Source of the DNA: Arthrobacter sp. M2012083 | Lineage (GTDB): Bacteria; Actinomycetota; Actinomycetes; Actinomycetales; Micrococcaceae | Direction of reading: 5' to 3' | DNA: 64,000 nucleotides | Assembly: GCF_000281065.1 (NCBI RefSeq) | Contig: NZ_AKKK01000066.1 | Span: 41,936 to 105,935 of the forward strand | Part shown: positions 43,285 through 52,158 of the stretch, in pieces | Position numbering within the stretch: position 1 is the first letter of the stretch | Layout: the number at the start of each line of letters is the position of its first letter | Position numbers and translations under genes: made by a program | Notes under the pieces: generated by a model | Database searches by the model: none | Told to the model about the DNA's origin: nothing | Seen by the model: the letters and a program-made list of their open reading frames with translations, nothing else

Positions 43285-44049
43285 TCAGCGCCCGCCGGAC
43301 ACAGGGAGCACGGCTCCGGTAATGTAACCGGCCTCATCCGACATCAGCCACATCACCGCTGCAGCCACCTCCTCCGGTTCCGCGCCGCGGCCCATGGGAA
43401 TGGTCGGGTTTAGTCTCTCCACCCGGTCCGGCATTCCAGCTGCTGCGTGAAGGCCGGTATTGGTGCTGCCCGGGGCTACGGCGTTGACGCGGATGCCCTG
43501 TTTGGCGACTTCTGCGGCGAGGCCAACAGTCAACACATCCACTGCCCCCTTGGTGGCTGCGTAGTGGACCCAGGTCCCGGGAGAGCCCGCCTTGGTGGCT
43601 GTGGAGGAGATGTTAACGATTGAGCCGCCGCTGCCACCGTTGTCCGTGGAAAGTCGCCGAACTGCTTCCTGGCACATGAAGATCATTCCGGCCACATTGA
43701 CATCAACAACCCGTTGGACAGTTTCGGCTGGTACTTCCACGAGGCTACCGATCAAGTTTCCAGTGATCGCCGCGTTGTTGATGACGGCGGTCACAGGGCC
43801 CCAACCAGCGGCTTCGTCGAACAGACGTCCGACGGCGGCTGGTTGGCTGACGTCGGCCTGCACGGCATGTGCCTTGCCGCCTTGGGCCAGAATGCGGTTG
43901 ACAACCTTCCGTGCCCCTTCAGCGTCTGCAGAGTAATTGACCATCACGTGATAGCCGGCAGCCGCCGAGGCAAGTGCCACGGCGGCTCCGATCCCGCGAC
44001 TGGCGCCGGTAACGATGGCGACTCCGCGTTCACCGTGCTGGTCGGCCAT
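43285..44049 (-). CDS. SDR family NAD(P)-dependent oxidoreductase
   Basis: This short-chain dehydrogenase/reductase (254 aa) has the cofactor motif TGASRGIGAAVA (~16-27), NNAAITG (~92-98), and the catalytic Ser in NISSTAT with YAATK (Tyr-x3-Lys). The closing motif is ITGAVLPVSGGR. It resembles the 3-oxoacyl-ACP/glucose dehydrogenase-like branch; the substrate is unknown. I prefer ATG 44049 (MADQHGERG) because AAAGG lies 5 nt upstream; ATG 44064 (MTKAEM) is possible. It follows ppgK closely on the same strand. Confidence 0.9.
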   Translation of the reverse strand: MADQHGERGVAIVTGASRGIGAAVALASAAAGYHVMVNYSADAEGARKVVNRILAQGGKAHAVQADVSQPAAVGRLFDEAAGWGPVTAVINNAAITGNLIGSLVEVPAETVQRVVDVNVAGMIFMCQEAVRRLSTDNGGSGGSIVNISSTATKAGSPGTWVHYAATKGAVDVLTVGLAAEVAKQGIRVNAVAPGSTNTGLHAAAGMPDRVERLNPTIPMGRGAEPEEVAAAVMWLMSDEAGYITGAVLPVSGGR

Positions 44050-44071
44050 TTCGGCCTTTGTCATGCCGCGG

Positions 44072-44890
44072 CTACTTTGCGAGCTTGTGGTGCAAGGCAA
44101 CCTCGAGTGCCGCGCCCACAATACCGGCATCGTTCTTCAACTTTGCCGTGACGATTTTGGTCCGCAGCTTTAGGTGCGGGAAGTACTCGTCGGAGCGCTT
44201 GGAAATGCCGCCACCCACAATGAACAGTTCGGGGGAGAACAGGAACTCCACGTGCTGGAGGTAGCGGTTCAGCAGGACCCCGTACTCGTCCCAGCTCAGG
44301 CCGTCGCGTTCGCGGGCCACCGCGGAGGCCTTGGTCTCGGCGTCGTGCCCGTCCACCTCAAGATGACCGAGCTCGGCATTGGGGACCAGCTGTCCATTGA
44401 AGATGAATGCCGATCCGATGCCTGTGCCCAGGGTGATCACCAGTACGGTGCCGTCCACGCCCTCGCCTGCGCCGTAACGGGCTTCGGCGAGGCCGGCCGC
44501 ATCGGCATCATTGATGACCTCTACGGGACGGCCGAGGCGTTTGGTGAAGGCGGCATCGATGTTGGTACCCAGCCAGGTCTTGTCCACGTTGGCCGCGGAG
44601 TTGACCACGCCGTGCTGGATGATGCCGGGGAACGTCACACCCACGGGGGAGTCCGCTGCCGGTGCGTCGGGACGGCTGGAGAGTTCCTCAACGATTTGGG
44701 CGACAACCTCAGCTACAGCCTCAGGCGTGGCGGGCTGCGGAGTGGGAACGCGGAAGCGGTCGCCAATCAACTTGCCCTTCTTCAGGTCGACGATGCCGCC
44801 CTTGATGCCGGTACCACCGATGTCGATACCGATCAACGGGGCGTTCTTGTGGGTCTTCTCATCCTTCTTGGACAATGCATTTCCGATCAT
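44072..44890 (-). CDS. ppgK: Polyphosphate glucokinase
   Basis: This ROK-fold kinase (272 aa) phosphorylates glucose using polyphosphate and, in most homologues, ATP. It has the variant first motif GIDIGGTGIKGGIVD (~21-35), typical of PpgK, then GVTFPGI, NDADAAGLAEARYG (catalytic Asp) and ITLGTGIGSAF. It lacks the CXCGXXGC zinc motif seen in the other glucokinase here. The start is uncertain within a few codons: ATG 44890 is used, while a TTG (SKKDEK) lies six codons in. It follows map on the same strand. Confidence 0.93.
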   Translation of the reverse strand: MIGNALSKKDEKTHKNAPLIGIDIGGTGIKGGIVDLKKGKLIGDRFRVPTPQPATPEAVAEVVAQIVEELSSRPDAPAADSPVGVTFPGIIQHGVVNSAANVDKTWLGTNIDAAFTKRLGRPVEVINDADAAGLAEARYGAGEGVDGTVLVITLGTGIGSAFIFNGQLVPNAELGHLEVDGHDAETKASAVARERDGLSWDEYGVLLNRYLQHVEFLFSPELFIVGGGISKRSDEYFPHLKLRTKIVTAKLKNDAGIVGAALEVALHHKLAK

Positions 44891-44947
44891 GGCAGGAGGG
44901 GATGGGCATGGCGCAGCCGCCCGGGCTGCGTGGACCTTCCGGAGAGC

Positions 44948-45826
44948 TCAGGGAAGGGTAAGGATTTCCGCGCCGGTCTCGGTGACCAGCAGGGTGTGTT
45001 CGAACTGGGCCGTGCGTTTGTGGTCCTTGGTGACAACCGTCCAGTCGTCGGCCCACATTTCCCATTCGATGGTGCCGAGGGTCAGCATGGGTTCGATAGT
45101 GAAGACCATGCCTGCCTCGATCACGGTGTTGTACGCCGGGGCTGCGTCGTAATGCGGAATGATGAGGCCGGTGTGAAAGGCCTCGCCCACGCCGTGGCCG
45201 GTGAAATCCCGGACTACGCCATAGCCGAAGCGTTTTGCGTAGGACTGGATGGCACGGCCGATTACGTTGATTTCGCGGCCAGGGGCCACGGCCTTGATGG
45301 CCCGGTTGAGCGACTCCTGCGTACGCTCAACCAGCAGACGGGATTCTTCGTCCACGTCGCCAACCAGGAAAGTGTAGTTGGTATCCCCATGCACGCCGTT
45401 GATGAAGGCAGTGATGTCAATGTTCAGGATGTCGCCATCCTGCACCACGGTCGAGTCCGGGATCCCGTGGCAAATGACCTCATTGAGGGATGAACACAGG
45501 GACTTGGGAAAGCCCCGGTAGCCGAGGGTGGACGGGTACGCGTTGTGGTCCAGGAGGAACTCGTGCCCCACCTTGTCCAGTTGGTCCGTGGTGACGCCGG
45601 GCTGGATATGTTTGCCGACCTCGACGATCGCTTGCGCAGCGATCTTTCCGGCGATCCGGATCTTCTCGATGGTCTCGGCTGACTTCACCTCGGAGCCCGT
45701 GAACTTGGCGGGTGCCTTCTTGCCGACATACTCCGGCCTGGGAATCGACGCCGGGACGGGTCGTTCAGGGGTGATGGTTCCCGGGGTGAGGGCGCCAATG
45801 GGTGCAGTCGAAGCAAGAGAAGGCAT
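44948..45826 (-). CDS. map: Type I methionine aminopeptidase
   Basis: This dimetal enzyme (292 aa) removes N-terminal methionine from nascent proteins. Metal ligands appear in order: NIDITAFINGVHGD (two Asp), GHGVGEAFHTG (His), FTIEPML (Glu) and a late TAQFEHTLLV (Glu). An N-terminal extension of ~40 residues rich in Pro and Lys precedes the catalytic domain, as in MapB-type actinobacterial enzymes. The ATG at 45826 follows a consensus TATGAT by 6 nt, so the open frame up to 45850 is probably not translated. Confidence 0.94.
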   Translation of the reverse strand: MPSLASTAPIGALTPGTITPERPVPASIPRPEYVGKKAPAKFTGSEVKSAETIEKIRIAGKIAAQAIVEVGKHIQPGVTTDQLDKVGHEFLLDHNAYPSTLGYRGFPKSLCSSLNEVICHGIPDSTVVQDGDILNIDITAFINGVHGDTNYTFLVGDVDEESRLLVERTQESLNRAIKAVAPGREINVIGRAIQSYAKRFGYGVVRDFTGHGVGEAFHTGLIIPHYDAAPAYNTVIEAGMVFTIEPMLTLGTIEWEMWADDWTVVTKDHKRTAQFEHTLLVTETGAEILTLP

Positions 45827-45832
45827 AGATTG

Positions 45833-45838
45833 ATCATA
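45833..45838 (-). promoter_or_regulatory. -10 box of leaderless map transcript
   Basis: TATGAT on the minus strand ends 6 nt before ATG 45826. Confidence 0.65.
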
Positions 45839-45934
45839 TAAGGCACACAAGAGACGTAAGTAACAAAGTGTGGCCGGGTTCCTGTGACCCCGCCAACGTT
45901 ACGCGTCGAAGGGCCCGAAGACTGAGGAGGAGAC

Positions 45935-46099
45935 GTGACGGAGTACTGGTACAACGTCAAGACGCACGAGATCGAAGAGGACGCCTTGTCCGATTGGACC
46001 CAGCTCATTGGCCCCTATAAAACCAGGGAAGAAGCCGAGCATGCCTTGGAAAAGGTCAAAGCACGCAATGACGCCTGGGATGCCCAGGACGACGACTAG
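45935..46099 (+). CDS. Small SPOR-like protein (54 aa)
   Basis: This short gene encodes 54 residues starting TEYWYNVKTHEIEED and continuing with WTQLIGPYKTREEAEHAL, a SPOR-like signature for peptidoglycan-binding repeats. The tail is acidic (AWDAQDDD). GAGGAGGAGAC sits directly before the GTG. There is no signal peptide or membrane helix, so it is likely cytoplasmic despite the SPOR-like fold. It stands alone between divergent map and convergent panB. I recognise the family only as small actinobacterial SPOR-domain proteins; function is unknown. Confidence 0.85.
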   Translation: MTEYWYNVKTHEIEEDALSDWTQLIGPYKTREEAEHALEKVKARNDAWDAQDDD

Positions 46100-46111
46100 C
46101 CAGGACGCTTC

Positions 46112-47017
46112 TTAGAATGAGTGCTCCGGTCCGGGGAACTGACCGGACCGGACATCCTCCCCGTAAGCGGCGGCGGCATCACTCAGAGTGGTGCGAAGGT
46201 CTGCGTATTGCTTGACGAATTTGGCCATTTTGCCGCCGCGCAAGCCGGCCATGTCCTGCCACACAAGGACCTGTCCCGTGGTGCTCTTGCCGGCGCCGAT
46301 GCCGACAGTCGGGACCCGCAAGGCGGCGTCGACGACGGCCGCGGTTTCGGCAGGGACCATTTCCATGAGGACACTGAAGGCGCCTGCATCCTGCAGGGCC
46401 ACGGCGTCATCAACGAGCCGCTGAGCGTCGTCGCCGCGGCCTTGCACGCGGTATCCACCGAGGGAATGTTCGCTTTGCGGGGTAAAGCCGATGTGGGCCA
46501 TGACGGGAATGCCTGCCTGGACCATGGCCTTGACGGTGTCCGCGTAGTACGCGGTCCCTTCGATTTTGACGGCGTGCGCCAGTCCCTCCTTGAGGAACCG
46601 GACGCCTGTGGCCACTGCCTGACCAGGCGATACTTCATAGCTCCCGAAAGGCAGGTCCGCCACGATCAGCGCCCGCTTGGCCGCCCTGCTGACTGCCCGG
46701 GTCAGGGGAAGAAGTTCATCCACTGTGACAGGAAGGCTCGTCTCGTTGCCGAACACGTTGTTGGAAGCGGAGTCACCCACCAGGAGGACTTCGATTCCCG
46801 CCTGGTCAAAAATCTCGGCGGTGTACTGCTCATATGCCGTCAGCATGGCGAAGTGCTCGCCGTTGTCCTTGGCCTGCTGAAGATGGTGTATCCGGACCCG
46901 GCTGATGGGCTTCCTGCCTGCCGCCGATTGCGCTGGGGCCGTTGCTGCGGGGCCGCTGCCGTAAGGTGCGGGAACTTCGGCGGGCGTGGTGGACTCAGGG
47001 AGGTTGCTCGGGGCCAT
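46112..47017 (-). CDS. panB: 3-methyl-2-oxobutanoate hydroxymethyltransferase
   Basis: This metal-dependent enzyme (301 aa) makes ketopantoate, the first committed step to pantothenate and coenzyme A. Motifs are LTAYEQYTAEIFDQAG, VGDSASNNVFGNETS (metal Asp), VKIEGT, HIGFTPQSEH and VGIGAGKSTTGQVLV. An N-terminal extension of ~38 residues rich in Pro and Ala precedes the barrel. The ATG at 47017 follows TAGGCT by 6 nt. panC and panD are not nearby. Confidence 0.95.
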   Translation of the reverse strand: MAPSNLPESTTPAEVPAPYGSGPAATAPAQSAAGRKPISRVRIHHLQQAKDNGEHFAMLTAYEQYTAEIFDQAGIEVLLVGDSASNNVFGNETSLPVTVDELLPLTRAVSRAAKRALIVADLPFGSYEVSPGQAVATGVRFLKEGLAHAVKIEGTAYYADTVKAMVQAGIPVMAHIGFTPQSEHSLGGYRVQGRGDDAQRLVDDAVALQDAGAFSVLMEMVPAETAAVVDAALRVPTVGIGAGKSTTGQVLVWQDMAGLRGGKMAKFVKQYADLRTTLSDAAAAYGEDVRSGQFPGPEHSF

Positions 47018-47023
47018 GGATAG

Positions 47024-47029
47024 AGCCTA
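47024..47029 (-). promoter_or_regulatory. -10 box of leaderless panB transcript
   Basis: TAGGCT on the minus strand ends 6 nt before ATG 47017. Confidence 0.55.
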
Positions 47030-47066
47030 AGCGGTGCCGACGGCGGCTGCCACCAGTGTGCCCGGC

Positions 47067-47092
47067 GTCACTTTATGTAAACGCTGTGTTAC
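47067..47092 (+). promoter_or_regulatory. Partial GlnR-like site upstream of glnA2
   Basis: GTCAC, 6 nt, TAAAC, then GTTAC resemble the GlnR pattern gTnAC-n6-GaAAc. One base of the second element is wrong and the third is one base out of phase. It is much weaker than the glnA site at 54321-54358. Confidence 0.35.
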
Positions 47093-47207
47093 GCGCAGCT
47101 ACTGCTGCGGCATTAGCACGGAACTCTTAGTAGAGTGAAGGCTGAGCTGCCGTGGCTTCTCTCCATTGAAACCAGCGGCATGGACACTGAATCGGAAAAG
47201 AGGCCCT

Positions 47208-48548
47208 ATGGACCGCCAGCAAGAGTTCGTCCTGCGAACGATCGAAGAGCGTGACGTGCGCTTCGTACGCTTGTGGTTCACCGACGTCGTGGGGTCCTTG
47301 AAATCGGTGGCGCTGGCGCCTGCCGAAGTTGAAGGCGCCTTTGAAGAGGGCCTTGGCTTTGACGGTTCGGCCATCGAGGGCCTTGCCCGCGTGTTCGAGT
47401 CGGACATGCTCGCGCAGCCGGACCCTTCCACCTTCCAGATCCTGCCGTGGCGTGGAGAGACCGAGCAGACGTCGCGCATGTTCTGTGACGTCCTCACTCC
47501 AGATGGTGAACCGTCTGCCGCCGACCCCCGCAACGTCCTCAAACGGACCCTTGCGAAGGCCGCTGACATGGGCTTCACCTGCTACACCCACCCCGAGATC
47601 GAGTTCTACCTCTTGAAGTCCAAAGACCTGGGCCCGGACGGCGCTCCGATTCCTGTGGACGAAGGCGGCTACTTTGACCACGTACCGGGCGGCGTAGCTC
47701 AGGACTTCCGCCGCACCGCCGTGACCATGCTCGAATCCGTGGGCATCTCGGTGGAGTTCAGCCATCACGAGGGTGGCCCGGGCCAAAACGAGATTGACCT
47801 CCGTTATGCAGATGCCCTTCAGACCGCGGATAACATCATGACTTTCCGCACGGTCATCAAGGAAGTCGCCCTCCAGCAAGGCACCTACGCGACGTTCATG
47901 CCCAAGCCGTTCACGGACCACCCCGGTTCAGGCATGCATACCCACTTCTCGCTCTTCGAAGGCGACACCAACGCGTTCTTCGAAGCCGGGGCCGAGTTCC
48001 AGTTGTCCAAGACGGCGCGGCAGTTCATTGCCGGAATCCTCAAGCACGCTCCCGAGTTCACGGCCGTCACCAACCAGTTCGTCAACTCCTACAAGCGCCT
48101 CTGGGGCGGCGGCGAGGCCCCCAGCTACTTGAGCTGGGGCCACAACAACCGCTCAGCATTGGTGCGTGTCCCGCTGTACAAGCCCGGCAAGGGCCAGTCG
48201 GCACGCATCGAATACCGGGGCATCGACAGCGCAACCAACCCCTACCTGGCCTACGCCGTGCTGCTCGGCGCCGGCTTGAAGGGCATCGAGGAAGGCTACG
48301 AACTTCCGGCCGCCGCCGAAGACGACGTGTGGTCATTGACCACTGCGGAGCGCAGGGCCATGGGACATGCGCCATTGCCTGCGAGCCTCCACGATGCCAT
48401 CCGTGCCATGGAGGAATCCGAGCTGGTAGCCCAGATCCTGGGAGAGCAGGTGTTCGAGCACTTCCTGCGCAACAAGCGTGCGGAGTGGCAGGACTACCGC
48501 CTCCAGGTCACCCCGTATGAGTTGCAGCGCAACCTCGGCATTCTCTAG
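47208..48548 (+). CDS. glnA2: Glutamine synthetase, non-adenylylated GlnA2 type
   Basis: This glutamine synthetase family enzyme (446 aa) has the beta-grasp domain with FVRLWFTDVVGSLKSV and the catalytic domain with HPEIEFYLL, HHEGGPGQNEIDL and MPKPFTDHPGSGMHTHFSL. At the position of the adenylylated tyrosine (KDLYELP in GlnA at 52765) it has DDVWSLT, so GlnE cannot modify it there. It begins at ATG 47208 after AAAAGAGG. glnE follows by 9 nt. Family members of this class can be true but minor synthetases. Confidence 0.92.
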   Translation: MDRQQEFVLRTIEERDVRFVRLWFTDVVGSLKSVALAPAEVEGAFEEGLGFDGSAIEGLARVFESDMLAQPDPSTFQILPWRGETEQTSRMFCDVLTPDGEPSAADPRNVLKRTLAKAADMGFTCYTHPEIEFYLLKSKDLGPDGAPIPVDEGGYFDHVPGGVAQDFRRTAVTMLESVGISVEFSHHEGGPGQNEIDLRYADALQTADNIMTFRTVIKEVALQQGTYATFMPKPFTDHPGSGMHTHFSLFEGDTNAFFEAGAEFQLSKTARQFIAGILKHAPEFTAVTNQFVNSYKRLWGGGEAPSYLSWGHNNRSALVRVPLYKPGKGQSARIEYRGIDSATNPYLAYAVLLGAGLKGIEEGYELPAAAEDDVWSLTTAERRAMGHAPLPASLHDAIRAMEESELVAQILGEQVFEHFLRNKRAEWQDYRLQVTPYELQRNLGIL

Positions 48549-48557
48549 GCCGGGCCA

Positions 48558-51500
48558 ATGAGCCTTGCGCGTCGGCTCATCTCAGCCGGATTCAGTGACC
48601 TCGAAAAGGGCGAACGGTTCCTTGGTGCTCCGGAACTTGACGGGATCGACGAGGATGCCCTGTTCGCCGGGTTGTCCTTGTCAGCGAGTCCGGACACGGC
48701 TCTCCAGTCACTGGTCCGGCTCATTGAAAAAAACCCGGAGCTGAAAAAGCTGGCCGCGGCTGACCCGGACACCAGCGAGCCCATGTACCGGCTCCTGGGT
48801 GCCTCGGAGGCTTTGGGGGAGTTCCTCATGAGGCGCCCGGAACATCTGGATGTTTTCAATGTCCGGGTCAGTCCGGAGCCGCTCCAAGCTTCCCACGAGG
48901 AGCTGCGGGCTTTGCTGCTTCGCTCTGTGAAAGCCGAACCGGGTGCTCAGCGCCCGGTTGCCGGAATCACCGGTCTCCCGGCGTACGCGGCCTTGCGGAG
49001 CGCTTACCGCCGAGGTTTGACTGAGCTCGCCATCAAGGACATTTGCGCTGCATCACCAACGGACTTCATGCCTGCAGTCGGTGCCGAGTTGGCCGACCTC
49101 GCCGGTGCTGCCATTGAAGCCGCCCTGGCGGTCTCCCGGGCCGAAGCAGCAGCCCAGTTCGACGCCGCGGAGATCGCCGATGTTGGGCTTGCCGTCATTG
49201 GTATGGGTAAGTGTGGCGCCCGTGAGCTGAACTACATTTCCGACGTCGACGTCATCTATGTCATCGAGTCAGGGGAGTTGGACGACGCCCTCGCCTCCAC
49301 GATCGGTACGGCCCTCGCCTCCGGCATTTCCAGGGCGATTTCGTCCTCCGCGCCCGAACCCGGGTTGTGGGAAGTTGATGCCAATCTCCGTCCGGAGGGT
49401 AAATCCGGCCCCTTGGTTCGTACCCTTCCCTCACATTTGAGCTATTACGCCCGGTGGGCCGAAAGTTGGGAATTCCAGGCACTGCTGAAGGCAAGGACTA
49501 TTGCCGGCGACCGGGAACTGGGCCAGCGCTACGAGAAGGCCGTTGAACCGCTTGTCTGGGCATCCGCAGGACGTGAGGGTTTTGTGGAGTCGGTCCAGGC
49601 CATGCGCCGCAGGGTGACCGATTACATCCCGGCCGCCGAGGAACAGCGCCAAATCAAGCTGGGACGCGGCGGGCTCCGCGACGTTGAATTCACGGTCCAG
49701 TTGCTGCAACTGGTGCATGGAAAGTCTGATGAGTCACTGCGGTGCAGAGACACCACTTCTGCCATTGCGGCATTATCTGCCGGCGGTTATATCGGTCGCA
49801 CAGACGCGGCGGCCTTCGACAACGCCTACCGCTACCTGCGCCTGTTGGAACACAGGATTCAGCTTTTCCAGTTGCGTCGGACCCACCTCATGCCTGTGGC
49901 TGAGGATGCCCAGCGCTTCCTCGCCAAGGCCGTCCTCGGTCCGTTTTCCCTGGAGCGTCCACATCCTGACCAGCTGATGGCCACCTGGCAAAAGACCAAG
50001 AAATCCGTTCGTGAGCTTCACGAGCGGATCTTCTACCGGCCGTTGCTCAACACTGCCGCGAAGCTGAGCAGCGAAGACGCGAAGCTCAGCCCGGAAGCCG
50101 CCCAGGGTCGCCTCGCCGCACTTGGTTATCTGGATCCCCAAGGCGCCATGCGGCATATCGAAGCGCTGACCGCGGGTGTCAGCCGGAGAGCCGCACTGCA
50201 GAGGCAGCTCCTGCCGATCCTCTTGGGATGGCTCGCCGAGGGCGTGGATCCCGACGCCGGACTGCTGGCCTTCCGCAGGGTTAGCGAAGCCCTCGGAACC
50301 ACCCACTGGTACTTGGGGCTCCTCCGCGATTCCCAAGCGGCAGCCGAGCGACTTTGCCAGGTGCTGGCTAATTCCCGCCTGATCTCGGACTTGTTGGAAG
50401 TTTCACCGGAGTCCGTTGCCTGGTTAGGCAGCGACAAGGAACTGACGCCTGTTCCCTTCGAAGCCCAGTGGCAGGAAATCAGGTCCAAGCTTTCCCGCCA
50501 TGCGGATCCCGAGAGTGCCATGAGGCTGATCCGGCTGATCCGGCGTCGTGAGATCCTGCGCACCGCGATCGCGGATAGCGCTGGACTGCTGGACCAGGAC
50601 GCCGTCGGACTGGCCCTGGCCGAGACGGACCGGGCAGCGGTTCTCGGGGCGCTGCACGTAGCGGAGTCCGTGGTTGCAGCGGCGGGCCCCTTGAAAACCG
50701 ATGTCCTGGTGGTGGCGATGGGGCGGCAGGGTGGCCGCGAGATCGGCTACGGCTCGGACGCGGACGTCATCTACGTGCACCGTGCCCGTCCGGGTTTCAC
50801 CGATGCTGAGGCCCAAGAGCAGGCGACGGCGATAGTAGCCAAGGTTTCCAGCTTCCTCACCCAGCCCCTCAAGCCGGCGATCATGGCCGAACGAGTGCTC
50901 ATGGTGGATGCCGACCTCCGGCCGGAGGGCAAAAACGGTGCCATGGTGCGGTCGCTGGAGTCGTATGCGGAGTACTACCGACGATGGTCGCTGATTTGGG
51001 AGGCGCAGGCGCTTCTGCGTGCCCGCCCGATGGCCGGCTCAGACGAGCTTGCTGCCGACTTTGTACGTCTCATTGACCCCATCCGGTACCCGGAGCAACT
51101 CGCGGAGCAGGATGTCCGGGAGATCCGCCGCGTTAAGGCCCGCGTGGAGTCGGAGCGCCTGCCTCGTGGTGCTGACCCGGCCCGGCACGTCAAGCTTGGC
51201 CGGGGCGGTTTGAGCGACGTTGAATGGTTGGTGCAGCTGATTCAACTCCAGCACGCCGGAGAACATCCCGAGCTGCGGACAACGTCAACCCTGGATGCCT
51301 TGGCCGCGGCGGAGAAGTTGGAATTTATCGCTGAAGACGACGCTGCCTTGCTGAGGGAGGCGTGGCGACTCGCCAGCCGCATTCGCTCCGCAAACGTCAT
51401 CGTCACGGGGCGTGCCTCGGATCTCCTTCCATCATCGAGGAAAGACCTTGAGGCTGTGGCACGCTGGTGTGGATATGAACCCGGGAACGCGGGACACTTC

Positions 51501-51569
51501 GAAGAGGACTACTTGCGGCTTAGCCGTCGGGCCAGGGGTGTTTTTGAGAACGAGTTCTACGGCCACTGA
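48558..51569 (+). CDS. glnE: Bifunctional glutamine synthetase adenylyltransferase/adenylyl-removing enzyme
   Basis: This large regulator (1003 aa) adds AMP to and removes it from a tyrosine of GlnA. Two homologous nucleotidyltransferase domains are visible: GMGKCGARELNYISDVDVIYV (~214-234, deadenylylase) and AMGRQGGREIGYGSDADVIYV (~718-738, adenylylase), each with an intact DxD. Each is followed by an LGRGGLRDVEF or LGRGGLSDVEW block. The order glnA2-glnE-glnA is conserved in actinobacteria. The gene overlaps nothing and is followed 11 nt later by a GNAT gene. Confidence 0.96.
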   Translation: MSLARRLISAGFSDLEKGERFLGAPELDGIDEDALFAGLSLSASPDTALQSLVRLIEKNPELKKLAAADPDTSEPMYRLLGASEALGEFLMRRPEHLDVFNVRVSPEPLQASHEELRALLLRSVKAEPGAQRPVAGITGLPAYAALRSAYRRGLTELAIKDICAASPTDFMPAVGAELADLAGAAIEAALAVSRAEAAAQFDAAEIADVGLAVIGMGKCGARELNYISDVDVIYVIESGELDDALASTIGTALASGISRAISSSAPEPGLWEVDANLRPEGKSGPLVRTLPSHLSYYARWAESWEFQALLKARTIAGDRELGQRYEKAVEPLVWASAGREGFVESVQAMRRRVTDYIPAAEEQRQIKLGRGGLRDVEFTVQLLQLVHGKSDESLRCRDTTSAIAALSAGGYIGRTDAAAFDNAYRYLRLLEHRIQLFQLRRTHLMPVAEDAQRFLAKAVLGPFSLERPHPDQLMATWQKTKKSVRELHERIFYRPLLNTAAKLSSEDAKLSPEAAQGRLAALGYLDPQGAMRHIEALTAGVSRRAALQRQLLPILLGWLAEGVDPDAGLLAFRRVSEALGTTHWYLGLLRDSQAAAERLCQVLANSRLISDLLEVSPESVAWLGSDKELTPVPFEAQWQEIRSKLSRHADPESAMRLIRLIRRREILRTAIADSAGLLDQDAVGLALAETDRAAVLGALHVAESVVAAAGPLKTDVLVVAMGRQGGREIGYGSDADVIYVHRARPGFTDAEAQEQATAIVAKVSSFLTQPLKPAIMAERVLMVDADLRPEGKNGAMVRSLESYAEYYRRWSLIWEAQALLRARPMAGSDELAADFVRLIDPIRYPEQLAEQDVREIRRVKARVESERLPRGADPARHVKLGRGGLSDVEWLVQLIQLQHAGEHPELRTTSTLDALAAAEKLEFIAEDDAALLREAWRLASRIRSANVIVTGRASDLLPSSRKDLEAVARWCGYEPGNAGHFEEDYLRLSRRARGVFENEFYGH

Positions 51570-51579
51570 GGCGTGGGAA

Positions 51580-52158
51580 ATGCCGGGAATGCTTGAAGAT
51601 GAATCAGAAGAAGAACCATTGACCGAGGGTAGTCGTCACGAGCGAGGTGACATCTGGCTCATCCCCCTCAAAATGCTCGACGACGACGCCCGCGCCATTC
51701 AGCTTGGCGCGGTAGCGGAGTTGGCCGTTGAAGCCAAACAGCGGGATTTCGTTGGGGATCCCCTACGTATGATGCTGATTTCCTTGGAAGAAGAATCACG
51801 GCTCCCGTACGTTATTGAGTCAGGGGGAGTAGCTGTTGGTGTGTTGACCCTCCAGTGCGGCGCGGCGACGCTGGCAGGCTGGCCCGATGACGAGTCGGTG
51901 TGGTTGTTGAGAGGCTTCCTTATCGACTCAAGAAGCCAAGGGCGTGGCCTCGGTACCTTGGCGGCGCGGGCCGCAGTGGAAGAAGCGCGCAAGCTGACGG
52001 CCAGGCTCGGCGGCGGGCAGGCCGGCGTCGTGCTTTCCGTCAACGAACTCAATCCGGCCGCGATGGCAGCCTACTCGAAATCGGGATTCGTGGACTCGGG
52101 GCGGTATCTGGGCGGAAATGCGGGTCCGCAGCGGACCATGTACAAGGCCTTCGCCTGA
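51580..52158 (+). CDS. GNAT family N-acetyltransferase
   Basis: This is a putative acetyltransferase (192 aa). The acetyl-CoA loop is RSQGRGLGTLAARAAVEEA (~117-135) and the late VNELNPAAMAAYSKSGF is the usual GNAT beta6-beta7 region. The N-terminal ~25 residues are acidic. The substrate is unknown. ATG 51580 and ATG 51589 are both possible starts. It is close behind glnE, so probably co-transcribed. Notably, the frame after its TGA stop continues into a helix-turn-helix sequence (see 52159-52236). Confidence 0.87.
   Translation: MPGMLEDESEEEPLTEGSRHERGDIWLIPLKMLDDDARAIQLGAVAELAVEAKQRDFVGDPLRMMLISLEEESRLPYVIESGGVAVGVLTLQCGAATLAGWPDDESVWLLRGFLIDSRSQGRGLGTLAARAAVEEARKLTARLGGGQAGVVLSVNELNPAAMAAYSKSGFVDSGRYLGGNAGPQRTMYKAFA

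Noticed and set aside
44174..45493. 439-aa plus-strand open frame across ppgK and map
   Set aside because: Antisense to two clear genes, low-complexity acidic translation, no ribosome site.
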